Assembly (NCBI GenBank): GCA_903847935.1
Contig: CAINEX010000140.1
Coordinates: forward strand, 1 to 39,282
Source of the DNA: an uncultured Spartobacteria bacterium
GTDB lineage: Bacteria; Verrucomicrobiota; Verrucomicrobiia; Chthoniobacterales; UBA6821
Reading direction: 5' to 3'
Length of the DNA stretch: 39,282 nt
How positions within the stretch are numbered: position 1 is the first letter of the stretch; each line of letters opens with the position of its first letter. Shown one piece after another: positions 24,804 through 33,143 of the stretch. The translations under genes were made by a program, and so were the position numbers. The notes under the pieces were generated by a model. It saw only the letters and a program-made list of their open reading frames with translations. It was not told the DNA's origin and made no database searches.

Positions 24804-26378
24804 TCAGGATGCCGGTGTCGATGTTGAAGTCGTGGGGGGCTTGTTTCCCTGCCATCCTTTCTGCCACTGGGCCATCAGGTTCTTCACGACTTCCGCGTTT
24901 GCAGGATCCTTGGCGACATTGGTATTTTCCTGCGGATCGATCTTGTGGTCGAAGAGTTCAATGGCATCAATCTTGGTGTGATCATCCTCGTGGACCCAGA
25001 CAGTAAAACGATAACGGTCGGTCCGCATCGAGTACCCCATGAGATCCGGGCCATGTGTGGCCTCATGACTGCGTGGATACTGGCTGAAAGCAGCTGTCTT
25101 CCAGGGAAGTTTTGGATTTTCAAGCAAGGGTTTGAAACTTGTGCCTTCCAAATGTGAAGGAAGGGGAAGCCCTGCCAGTTCGGAGAGTGTCGGGTAGATA
25201 TCGACCAGTTCAACCAGGGCATCGGTATGACTTCCCGCTGTCTTCATTCCAGGGACTGAAGCAATCAGGGGAATATTCGCGTCGTTTTCGACGTTAGAAT
25301 GCTTAGCCCAAGCATCGTGCTCCCCCAATTTCCAACCATTGTCTCCCCAAAGAAGAACGATGGTGTCCTTATCGAGGCCCAGTTTTTTCAACTCGGCGAG
25401 CACTTTGCCGATCTGGGCATCGGAGTAACTGACACCGGCGAAATATCCATGCCTCAAATCCCTTGCCAGATCATCGGGAAGATGGCCTGAAGGTATCCCA
25501 TGATACATGCGAAGTTCATCCCCCTCAAGGACGGCATATTCGGGTGATCCCTTAGCGCGAAAGGGGTTGGGAGCCAAAGCGATGTCCTTCGGATCGTAAA
25601 GGTCCCAATATTTTTTCGGAGCCACGAATGGCAGATGAGGTTTGACGAATCCGACGGCAAGGAAAAATGGCTCCTTTTTGCCGGCGATGCTTTGCAGAGC
25701 CTTGATCGCCAGATCACAGACTTTCCCGTCGGTGAAGGTGTTGTCCGGAACATCAGCACCTTCAAAGGCGGGGCCGCGTGTGCGGAGGCGATTCGGGGCG
25801 ATTTCCCCGGCAGCGTATGGTTCTTTTTCACCGGGAATTGCTTTCTTACTCTCACCGTCACCATCGGGTTCTCCCGCTGGTTTGTGTGCATTGAGTTCCA
25901 GATTTTCTGGAAGAGCGTAAACAGGGGCTTTAGGATTTACCCATGGCACGGACCAAGAACCCGGGTCATTGAATCCCCCGTGAAAGACCTTGCCCATCCC
26001 TTGGACGAAGTAGCCGTTGTTCTTAAAGTTCTGGAGCAGAGTCACGACATCAGGAAGGGCTTTCCTGAAATGAGTCTTCAGATCCCAAACCTTGGTGGTG
26101 TCCGGGCGGGTTCCCGTCAGAAAACTCGACCGTGATGGTGAGCATACGGCTTCCTGACAATATGCTCGGTCAAAGACAATCCCATTGCTTGCGATGGAGT
26201 CGATATTTGGGCTTTTGATATAATTCTTTCCGTAACAGCCGAGTTCAGGGCGAAGATCGTCCATCACAAAAAGAAGAATATTTGGTTTTTTGAGATGATC
26301 CTCCGCGCGGGAGGTGTGTACAGTCGTTAATATTAAAAAACTGAAAAAAAGGAGTCGATGGAGGAGTACGTTGATCAT
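24804..26378 (-). CDS. Secreted S1-type sulfatase, iduronate-2-sulfatase-like (paralogue 3)
   Basis: The 524-residue protein has a signal peptide (LLFFSFLILTTVHTSRA), a metal site DDLRPELG (40-47), CSPSRSSFLTG with Cys79 for formylglycine, and DNGWKLGEHDAWAKHSN. It aligns throughout with paralogues 1 and 2. At the position of their lysine-rich insert it has a shorter, mixed-charge segment (DGESKKAIPGEKEPY). Two substitutions near the second signature (DHG to DNG, GKH to AKH) may mark a different positional specificity. It starts 43 bp after the fourth sulfatase stops, and paralogue 2 follows 47 bp later. Confidence 0.92.
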   Translation of the reverse strand: MINVLLHRLLFFSFLILTTVHTSRAEDHLKKPNILLFVMDDLRPELGCYGKNYIKSPNIDSIASNGIVFDRAYCQEAVCSPSRSSFLTGTRPDTTKVWDLKTHFRKALPDVVTLLQNFKNNGYFVQGMGKVFHGGFNDPGSWSVPWVNPKAPVYALPENLELNAHKPAGEPDGDGESKKAIPGEKEPYAAGEIAPNRLRTRGPAFEGADVPDNTFTDGKVCDLAIKALQSIAGKKEPFFLAVGFVKPHLPFVAPKKYWDLYDPKDIALAPNPFRAKGSPEYAVLEGDELRMYHGIPSGHLPDDLARDLRHGYFAGVSYSDAQIGKVLAELKKLGLDKDTIVLLWGDNGWKLGEHDAWAKHSNVENDANIPLIASVPGMKTAGSHTDALVELVDIYPTLSELAGLPLPSHLEGTSFKPLLENPKLPWKTAAFSQYPRSHEATHGPDLMGYSMRTDRYRFTVWVHEDDHTKIDAIELFDHKIDPQENTNVAKDPANAEVVKNLMAQWQKGWQGNKPPTTSTSTPAS

Positions 26379-26421
26379 GTTAGGGGGTGTTAAAGGTTAA
26401 AACCGTTTAATAAAACCTTGT

Positions 26422-27843
26422 TTATTCGCCCGATGCATTGGCGTTTTCACTACTATTGGAATCAGATTCCGAAGATGTCTTCTTGCCGGCTGCTTTATCA
26501 GCTTTCTTTTTTTTCTTCGCATCCCTGTTGGCATGGCGTCCGGTCCCATCACCATCATCGACGATGCCGCCTGCAGGATTAAGTTGATCGAGGATACCCT
26601 GAAGATACTTTCTTTCGTTGATGGCCACCTCGTCCTTGGTATCCGGGGCAACTTTTGTCTCGGCGAAGGGGGCGTTCCGCATGTCAAAGAGTTCGCTGGC
26701 CTCGTTGAGCTTCCAGTTCATGTCGCGGTCATACCAGTGCCTGCCCAATTCGACAAAGATCCAGGATCGGGGCCATCCATCTTCCTTGCCCTTGAGTTGG
26801 GGGGCAAAATCTTTGCCGTCAATCACGAGTCCTGGAGGAAGTTTGGCACCGGCCACATCTGCAAAAGTTGGGAAAAAGTCGGTAATATTCAGGAGGTCTT
26901 TGGAGACTTTTCCTGCAGGAACGACTCCCGGCCAACTGGCGATGCAGGGAACCAAGGCCCCGCATTCCAACATTGTTGCCTTTTGGCCTATGATCGGCTT
27001 GCCGTGCACGGTGGATCGTGCCGCATTCTCTGCCGCAGTCCCGTTATCTCCCGCAAAAACAATGAGCGTGTTGTCACGGAGGTGGAGCCTGTCCAATTCA
27101 GCGATCAACTGGCCGACGATCTTATCCATGTAGGCGATGTTGTCCGCATAGAGATCCTTGCTATCGGGGGCACTGTCGGGAGTCGGGAGGATCTCCGCAT
27201 GGACGTGCGAGATCGCATAGTAGAGGTAAAATGGCTTATCTTTATTGGTCTTGATGAAGTTGAAAGCAAACTTCTGCATCGTGTCGGGCAGATACTCCTT
27301 ATCCTTGAGCGGGATTTCCTGACCGTTCATCGTGTAACTTTTGTTGCCAGCTTGAGTGTTCCAGTATTTGCCGCTGCCATTGAAGCGCAGATATTCGTCA
27401 AATCCCCAATCGCTGGGTTGAAGAGGAAGTTGGTTCCATTTGCCGCACATGGCTGTCACATATCCCGATGTCTTCAAAATCTTCGGCATCATGATTTCAT
27501 TGGCCGGTTTGAGAAGCTTGCCACTGTCATTGCTGGTCATGCCGGTGTGGTAGGCATACCTTCCTGTCATGAGGAGTGCTCTGGAGGGGCCGCAGAGTGG
27601 GGATGAATAGCAGTGTTCAAAAAGAGTTCCGCTTTTTGCCAGAGCATCGATATTCGGAGTTTTGAACAGATCAGCACCGTAGCAACTCACGTTTCCAATG
27701 CCTAAATCATCTGCGAGGATGAAAATAATATTTGGTTTCTGCTTGTTCGTGTCATCCGATGCAGAAAGAAGGGGATCTATGGCGAGGAGGGTTGTCAATG
27801 AAAGCGCTGCGACGACGATCCGTTTCGCGAATTTTTCTGTCAT
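26422..27843 (-). CDS. Secreted S1-type sulfatase, arylsulfatase-A-like (distinct subgroup)
   Basis: The 473-residue protein has a signal peptide (IVVAALSLTTLLAIDPLLSA), a metal site ADDLGIGNVSCYG (about 44-56) and CGPSRALLMTG with Cys84 for formylglycine. The second-half motifs FAGDNGTAAEN and the LFDMRNAP segment belong to the arylsulfatase-like branch rather than the iduronate type. The C-terminus (from about 440) is a Lys- then Ser/Glu-rich tail (NRDAKKKKKADKAAGKKT, then SESDSNSSENANASGE) of unknown role. It follows the pectate-lyase-fold gene by 137 bp and leads the sulfatase run. It probably attacks a different sulfate position or sugar than the three tandem paralogues. Confidence 0.92.
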   Translation of the reverse strand: MTEKFAKRIVVAALSLTTLLAIDPLLSASDDTNKQKPNIIFILADDLGIGNVSCYGADLFKTPNIDALAKSGTLFEHCYSSPLCGPSRALLMTGRYAYHTGMTSNDSGKLLKPANEIMMPKILKTSGYVTAMCGKWNQLPLQPSDWGFDEYLRFNGSGKYWNTQAGNKSYTMNGQEIPLKDKEYLPDTMQKFAFNFIKTNKDKPFYLYYAISHVHAEILPTPDSAPDSKDLYADNIAYMDKIVGQLIAELDRLHLRDNTLIVFAGDNGTAAENAARSTVHGKPIIGQKATMLECGALVPCIASWPGVVPAGKVSKDLLNITDFFPTFADVAGAKLPPGLVIDGKDFAPQLKGKEDGWPRSWIFVELGRHWYDRDMNWKLNEASELFDMRNAPFAETKVAPDTKDEVAINERKYLQGILDQLNPAGGIVDDGDGTGRHANRDAKKKKKADKAAGKKTSSESDSNSSENANASGE

Positions 27844-27980
27844 GGTGTGGGGGTGGGGGGTGAGGGATGAAAATGTCAGAAAATTTTGCAGAGAGTAAAC
27901 TAAAACACCATTCTTTTCGAAAGGTTGCAGGTTTTTTTAAAATCCTCGGCAGAAAGGCAAAAGGGGGAAAGGTCTTGATC

Positions 27981-30116
27981 TTAACGCTGAATCGTGAGCG
28001 TTAGCTTTCCTCCTGCATCCGCGAGGGTTGATTTGCAAGCTGGAGACAGAGCCAATGCCTTTTCAAGGGCTTCGTGATCTGCCTTCTGATCCTCGACTGA
28101 GGAATGAACTGGCATCATGATGGTGAGTGTCTTGCTATCCAGGGATACCTTGCAATCAAGTTGAGTTCCGACTTTCCAAGGAGCGATGCCGCCCGTCTCT
28201 TGAGAATTGCTTTTTTGAGGGCTCTGGGTGGCATAGGTGGCCATGAGTTGGAGGATCGATCGCAGGAGCACATAGTCATTTTTGATGATGACCGGATTGC
28301 TATCGATCGCGCCAGTGACTTGAAACTCAATGGGAACGCCCCAACCAAGCTCCTCTTTCGTCATTAGTCCCTTCACATCTGTGAAGAGGTCATTGATCGG
28401 AAAGCTTTCTTGCATGATGTCATTCGAGGAAGGAGCAAACGTAAGAGGGAATGGAAGTTCCTGTTTTGTCAGGCCTTCCCACTCGGCTTGAGTTGCCTTG
28501 ACCCAATTCGGGAGCCTGCCAAGACGTAGCTCTAGTTGAGCCTCATATAGAGATTCGGGCGACACTGGCGACCCCGGTGATTCATTACCCTGCAAGGAAG
28601 CTTCATTCAGCGTGATGGTTTTGCCATGCAGTCCCACAAAAAGGGGTTTTACGAATTTGGCTACTCCTCCCTTATCAAGATCCCAGAAATCGACGGGCAT
28701 CTTGTCATTACCTTGATAGAGGAAGTTCCAGTAGACCATCCCGCAAAGATGGTTGGGAAAGGCAATCATCGGGCCCCCGCTATGAGTCATCGTTCCGCCA
28801 TTCACCCTGTCGATCAGCGTTGCGTAAGGCCCGTTTCCATGGGAATCAATCGATTGATCGGGCAGTAACGTCCAGCGCCAGACTGTGGTCCCAGAGGAGC
28901 GGTTGCCTGTCGAGGCGGCATGGAGTTGGCCTTCCTGCTCATCGGTCAAGCCGAGGAGGTTAAAAGAGCTGTCCGAGCGGGCTGCCACATCATAATGGGC
29001 CGGATTTCCCAAGAATCGAATCTCCATGACCGTGCAGGTGGTCGATTTTCTGAGGTAAACCCCCGAATTCATATTAAAAAAGGAGCATCGAAGCACCCAT
29101 CCATCTGCAACACCGCTAAAGAGGATCGCATCCCAGCCCTCGTCGTCTAAAGAGCTGCGATGGTGAACAAAGGATTCTTTCCATGCTCCCTCGAACGCAA
29201 TGTCCTCGATACCATCGTGATCAATCATTGTTTCTTTCGAGAGTGTTGCACCGCTATTTTTTTCCAAATGGACCAAAAGTGGTTCACAGAGGATCAGCGT
29301 TGCCCCATGAATGGCACTAATCTTATGGATTTCATTGATACTAAGACCCTCTATCGCTCGTTTCCACCGAGCATCGGGTTGGAGTCCCGCCATCAGTTCC
29401 CCTGTCAATTCCTTGGAAGACGCCCTGATGGAAACGCGATCTCCCGGGTGAAGTCCTTCAGTGGACGTGAGAGGAATCTCGAAGGAAGAACGTTTCACCT
29501 CTCCGCTCAGGGCAATGCCCTTGTGCGAGCCTTGTTGGGATTGATCCGGAGCCTCAAATGAAAAAACATAATTGATGGCAGCGAATTCCTTTCCATCTTT
29601 TGGAACCTTGTAGGGGCCGGTACCGTATCCCGAGTGCACGGCACGGATAACGGTACCATTCTTCCCTGATCCGGCTCCCCTGATCACGATCCCCGAGGAG
29701 TGAATCCTTATCGGTTCCACGTTGTTTCTGTCTGTCCAGACGAGGAATCTGCCGGGAGGGAAAAGCACAACTCCTCCGCCCGCTTTTTCAGCAGCATTCA
29801 CGGCTTTACGGATGGCATCTTCAGAGGAGTGATCATCATTCGGGATGGCGCCGAAATCGGTGACCTTGAAGATCGGTCCGGAGACATTGGGAACCCCTTG
29901 CTCACCATGATCAAATCCCGCATAGGAAAAATCCGTCAGGGTCTCCGGTGTCGAGCGGTCTTTTGAATCCTTGAACTGCCGCCAACTTGAGGGGATGGTT
30001 GTAACGTTTGCTGTCACAGTCCCGAACGCGATCGTTCCCAAACTAATCGCTAGAAAAAGAGGCCGGAGGGTTGTTGGTAAAGAAAACTTCAAGTTGCAAA
30101 GGATTGATCCGGGCAT
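27981..30116 (-). CDS. Secreted pectate-lyase-fold protein (DUF4955-like), polysaccharide-acting
   Basis: The track ORF starts at 30509, but that would run into the divergent esterase gene. The ATG at 30116 gives 711 residues and a signal peptide (LRPLFLAISLGTIAFGTVTA). The body begins WRQFKDSKDRSTPETLTDFSYAGF, and residues 83-125 (FKVTDFGAIPNDD...GGGVVLFPPGRF) are the start of a right-handed parallel beta-helix of the Pectate_lyase_3 type. Later VFHMNSG-like turns (NMNSGVYLRKSTTC) support the helix. The architecture resembles DUF4955 proteins of polysaccharide-degrading bacteria (from memory). Catalytic residues cannot be read, so lyase or hydrolase activity is open. It may be the first gene of the minus-strand cluster. 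Confidence 0.78.
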   Translation of the reverse strand: MPGSILCNLKFSLPTTLRPLFLAISLGTIAFGTVTANVTTIPSSWRQFKDSKDRSTPETLTDFSYAGFDHGEQGVPNVSGPIFKVTDFGAIPNDDHSSEDAIRKAVNAAEKAGGGVVLFPPGRFLVWTDRNNVEPIRIHSSGIVIRGAGSGKNGTVIRAVHSGYGTGPYKVPKDGKEFAAINYVFSFEAPDQSQQGSHKGIALSGEVKRSSFEIPLTSTEGLHPGDRVSIRASSKELTGELMAGLQPDARWKRAIEGLSINEIHKISAIHGATLILCEPLLVHLEKNSGATLSKETMIDHDGIEDIAFEGAWKESFVHHRSSLDDEGWDAILFSGVADGWVLRCSFFNMNSGVYLRKSTTCTVMEIRFLGNPAHYDVAARSDSSFNLLGLTDEQEGQLHAASTGNRSSGTTVWRWTLLPDQSIDSHGNGPYATLIDRVNGGTMTHSGGPMIAFPNHLCGMVYWNFLYQGNDKMPVDFWDLDKGGVAKFVKPLFVGLHGKTITLNEASLQGNESPGSPVSPESLYEAQLELRLGRLPNWVKATQAEWEGLTKQELPFPLTFAPSSNDIMQESFPINDLFTDVKGLMTKEELGWGVPIEFQVTGAIDSNPVIIKNDYVLLRSILQLMATYATQSPQKSNSQETGGIAPWKVGTQLDCKVSLDSKTLTIMMPVHSSVEDQKADHEALEKALALSPACKSTLADAGGKLTLTIQR

Positions 30117-30291
30117 GATTGAGGAACTGGTTTGGTGCTGGTCCATACGCCCGATGAATGACGTCCGATGCATGGATACCAGTTGATTTCCTAATCCCGG
30201 AAACCTGAATGTCGAGGGGAATAGGATGAGCATCATTCCGTGAGAGTATAAAATCGACAGTTGGGCAGTTGTTGAGTTTTGATTGCCCCAC

Positions 30292-31329
30292 ATGAAATCC
30301 CCCATCATCGCCCTTTCCCTCATTCTCTTATCGCTCCTTTCATCAGGTGCCCAGCAAACGGGTTTGACTGGCACGGAAAATGGGGCGGATAAACGGCTGA
30401 CGAATGAAGTGGTAACGATTGGAAAAGGGGAGAAAACCGTTTCACCGGCAACAGGAAGTCCCACGCCCGTTCCGGTTGAGAAAACCCCTTTAAGCTTGCC
30501 GGGGAGCACGCCGATGACCTTTCGGAAAATCGTAGCGACGGAACTCCTGCTTCATGTGGTCAAACCCGAGGGATGGACTGCTTCGGGGAAACTTCCATGT
30601 CTGATCTCCTTCTTTGGGGGTGGCTGGGTCAACGGAACTCCCTCACATTCCATTGAGTGGGCACGCTGGGCGGCAGAGCATGGGATCGTGGGAGTTGCAC
30701 CGGACTACAGGACACGATCCCGCCATAACAGTCAGCCGGAGGATTCCGTTTCCGATGCAAGGGCTGCTGTGCGCTGGGTTCAGGAGCACGCTGCCGAACT
30801 GGGTGTTGATCCCTCCAGGATTATTTGTGCTGGAGGTTCGGCGGGCGGCCATGTGGCCGCCTGGACCGCCATTCCCACCAAGGGACCCGGTGTTGATGAT
30901 CCTGGTGCGCCGTCGCCGCTTCCTGTCGCCCTGATCCTTTTTAATCCCGTAACCGATACCAAAGACTCAGGATACGGCGGAACTAAACGTTTTGGAGGTT
31001 CAGCCGAGAGGGCGTTGGCCTGTTCCGTACCTGATCAAATGCCCGCCAAGATGCCACCGACGATTATTTTTCACGCCAAGGCTGACAAGACCGTGCCTTT
31101 CAAAAACTCAACGGATTTCCATGACAAGCTTGTCGCTGCGGGCAACCGATGCGAATTGGTCTCCTTCGAGGGACTTGGTCACAGCTATTACTCGGCCAAG
31201 TATGGTGCCGAGGGAGCTTCAGCTAAGGTCACGACCAAGCAGGAGATGGAGAAATTTCTTGTAAATCTGGGGCTTATCAAGCCCCCCGCAACGACACCCG
31301 CCGCTGCAAATTCTCCGCAGAGGCTGTGA
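30292..31329 (+). CDS. Secreted alpha/beta-hydrolase esterase (BD-FAE/acetyl-esterase-like)
   Basis: The ATG at 30292 (track TTG 30283) gives a signal peptide SPIIALSLILLSLLSSGAQQ and 345 residues. The catalytic elements are visible: oxyanion loop FFGGGWVNGTPSHS near residue 110, nucleophile CAGGSAGGHVAAW (G-x-S-x-G), acid HAKADKTVPF and base GLGHSYY. This suits removal of acetyl or other ester groups from a polysaccharide. The N-terminal 60 residues after the signal peptide are low-complexity (TGSPTPVPVEKTP). The gene is on the opposite strand to the cluster and shares the 175-bp divergent region with the pectate-lyase-fold gene, where both promoters should lie. Confidence 0.88.
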   Translation: MKSPIIALSLILLSLLSSGAQQTGLTGTENGADKRLTNEVVTIGKGEKTVSPATGSPTPVPVEKTPLSLPGSTPMTFRKIVATELLLHVVKPEGWTASGKLPCLISFFGGGWVNGTPSHSIEWARWAAEHGIVGVAPDYRTRSRHNSQPEDSVSDARAAVRWVQEHAAELGVDPSRIICAGGSAGGHVAAWTAIPTKGPGVDDPGAPSPLPVALILFNPVTDTKDSGYGGTKRFGGSAERALACSVPDQMPAKMPPTIIFHAKADKTVPFKNSTDFHDKLVAAGNRCELVSFEGLGHSYYSAKYGAEGASAKVTTKQEMEKFLVNLGLIKPPATTPAAANSPQRL

Positions 31330-31358
31330 TCGTCGCCACAACGCTTAGGGCTTAGCTT

Positions 31359-32711
31359 CTAGGAACCCGGTCTTCTTGGTCCGTGACCCAATGGAATCCA
31401 AGCGTTTCCTGACATGACCAGAAGTGAGAGCAGATTGATCGAGTCTTCAAAATACTCCTCTCGTTTATTCGTGCAGTAGGCTAAGGCACCATTGAGCCAT
31501 GTTTTATTTCCAAGGGCTGATGCAGCCACTCCCGTGGGGGCGATAAAGCAAGCGGTGTCGAAATCGTTTCCTTTGGCATCAGATCCATCCAGGCGATAGC
31601 CTGCTCTGAAAGCATCAGGCTCCTTGATGGTGGAGTCAGCCCAAGTCATGAAAGGTTTCAATACGTTGACTGCGCGCGGGTCATCGAAGGTCGAGGCCGC
31701 CCATCCGATACGCCAGGGAATGCGACAAGCGTTGTAGTAGAACTCACCGTCATGGGGCCCCTCCAAAAACTTTGGTTTGGCTGGAATCCATCGGCCGTTT
31801 TGCTCAATGGAAAAATCAGGTATCAGTCCCGTATTGGAGGAGAATTGCGATTGGAGTTGATTCAGGATCACGTATGAGGTGGCTTCAACCTTGTTCCACA
31901 ACTCGTCTCCCGTGGCTTTTTGGAAGGCCCTAAAATGCGTTGGCATAAAATCTGAGGGGCGGGTTTGCCCTGTCTCCTCGTTCCAGTCACCGAGCCTTAA
32001 GGATCCATCGGGTCTGACCAGAGAGATGCCGATGTCATGGATCAGTGACTTTGCCTCCTCCAGATAGCGGGGATCCCCCCATTGCTCGTGTGCAAGAAGC
32101 AGGGCGAAGGCCATATCGAGCTCCCCGTCGGTCGCACAATCATTCCTATGAGGGTTTTCGTCCGAGGGGATCTGCCAATTCATGAAAGAGGGGTTAATCT
32201 TGGAGGGAAAGCGTTTGCGGAACCCGTCCAGTCCGTCGAAGAGTCTCTTAGCCTCGGGGTCGGAACCGGCCATGTAGGCCGCAAGCATCATGCCGTAGCC
32301 CATCGCCTCCGAGACGGTACGTCCCTTGCGGTCATACTTAACCTTGTAATCACCGGGAACTCGGACCGATGGAAGAAGGTATTTGGATTTCCAATAAGCG
32401 TAGAAATCTCTGATGGTTTTGTTTAATTGCGACTGAAGCTTGCTATCCGGAAAGACTCCATGCAGTGAAAACTCTCCTGCTTGTGGAAAGGGTCTGAAAA
32501 CCTTCTCTTGGGAATTTGGTGAAACAACACCCTCTGCCCGCAAGAGCATGCCATAAGCAAGCGAAGAGGCTAGAGATACAAATCCTAAAACGACCATTGC
32601 ACGATGCAGGGAGTAGATATGTCGTTTTTTCAAGGGGGGAGGGGGAAATTGGGTGAAAGGCGAAGTCATCCGAAATGCGATAACCCATGTTATACCAAAG
32701 GGAGCCTCCAT
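31359..32711 (-). CDS. Glycoside hydrolase family 8 (endoglucanase/BcsZ-like), membrane-anchored or secreted
   Basis: The 450-residue protein (starts at 32711; the ATG at 32669 is an alternative) carries an N-terminal hydrophobic segment (AMVVLGFVSLASSLAYGMLL, about 38-57) after a Pro/Lys-rich cytoplasmic stretch. The GH8 catalytic proton donor is Glu135 in RTVSEAMGYGMMLAA. ATDGELDMAFALLLA (about 193-207) is the substrate-binding Asp motif of the family. GH8 enzymes cut beta-1,4-glucans, chitosan or xylan with inversion. The long n-region makes a lipid-free signal anchor possible, keeping the enzyme at the inner membrane as with some BcsZ proteins. It is transcribed away from the esterase's convergent end, 29 bp from it. 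Confidence 0.88.
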   Translation of the reverse strand: MEAPFGITWVIAFRMTSPFTQFPPPPLKKRHIYSLHRAMVVLGFVSLASSLAYGMLLRAEGVVSPNSQEKVFRPFPQAGEFSLHGVFPDSKLQSQLNKTIRDFYAYWKSKYLLPSVRVPGDYKVKYDRKGRTVSEAMGYGMMLAAYMAGSDPEAKRLFDGLDGFRKRFPSKINPSFMNWQIPSDENPHRNDCATDGELDMAFALLLAHEQWGDPRYLEEAKSLIHDIGISLVRPDGSLRLGDWNEETGQTRPSDFMPTHFRAFQKATGDELWNKVEATSYVILNQLQSQFSSNTGLIPDFSIEQNGRWIPAKPKFLEGPHDGEFYYNACRIPWRIGWAASTFDDPRAVNVLKPFMTWADSTIKEPDAFRAGYRLDGSDAKGNDFDTACFIAPTGVAASALGNKTWLNGALAYCTNKREEYFEDSINLLSLLVMSGNAWIPLGHGPRRPGS

Positions 32712-32794
32712 GGTGATGTTTTTCCTGTTACTTCGTAAGCCTTGTCATTGAGGAACGGCTTTGATTACCTACTAACAGCATTTACTTTACCCCC

Positions 32795-33073
32795 ATGAGT
32801 TCTCTTTTTCTATTTCCAAAGTTGTTTCTGGCCGGGGGAGTGTTTCTGGGAGCTTTTCAGGAACCGACTCCAGTTGACGTCATCAACCATACCCTTCCCG
32901 GGATGGAAATCAGCTCTTCTCAAGTAGTCTGCCGTTCACGTTGGGGAACTCCGATGCCACCCGATGGCAGGGCAGGTTACAGCCTGATCGCACCGATCAG
33001 GAAAAAACTCATCGCGCAGAGTCTTTGGATCCCTCCTACTTCAGGAACTCGTCCGGTTGCCTCCTCTCAATAA
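32795..33073 (+). CDS. Small hypothetical protein with a signal-like N-terminus
   Basis: The 92-residue ORF starts MSSLFLFPKLFLAGGVFLGAF (a signal peptide or membrane anchor) and continues with a hydrophilic, Pro-rich stretch. No domain is recognised. It is divergent from the GH8 gene across an 83-bp gap and convergent with the first GspE-type ATPase, ending 70 bp short of it. No good Shine-Dalgarno is visible. A real gene is possible but not shown; codon use is not clearly non-random. Confidence 0.35.
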   Translation: MSSLFLFPKLFLAGGVFLGAFQEPTPVDVINHTLPGMEISSSQVVCRSRWGTPMPPDGRAGYSLIAPIRKKLIAQSLWIPPTSGTRPVASSQ

Positions 33074-33143
33074 GAGGCAAGTGCGGCAAGGTTGACGGCA
33101 ACGATCGTTGGAGAAGTCATCGAACGATTTGCTCCGATTGGTA

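Noticed and set aside
24757-24867. Upstream start for sulfatase paralogue 2
   Set aside because: It would overlap the preceding sulfatase by 64 bp and bury the signal peptide 37 residues inside.
26533-27606. 357-residue plus-strand ORF opposite the fourth sulfatase
   Set aside because: It is antisense to a well-supported sulfatase, with no recognisable domain or start signal.
30117-30509. N-terminal extension of the pectate-lyase-fold ORF to 30509
   Set aside because: The extra 131 residues lack a signal peptide at their start and overlap the divergent esterase gene. The ATG at 30116 has a good signal peptide.
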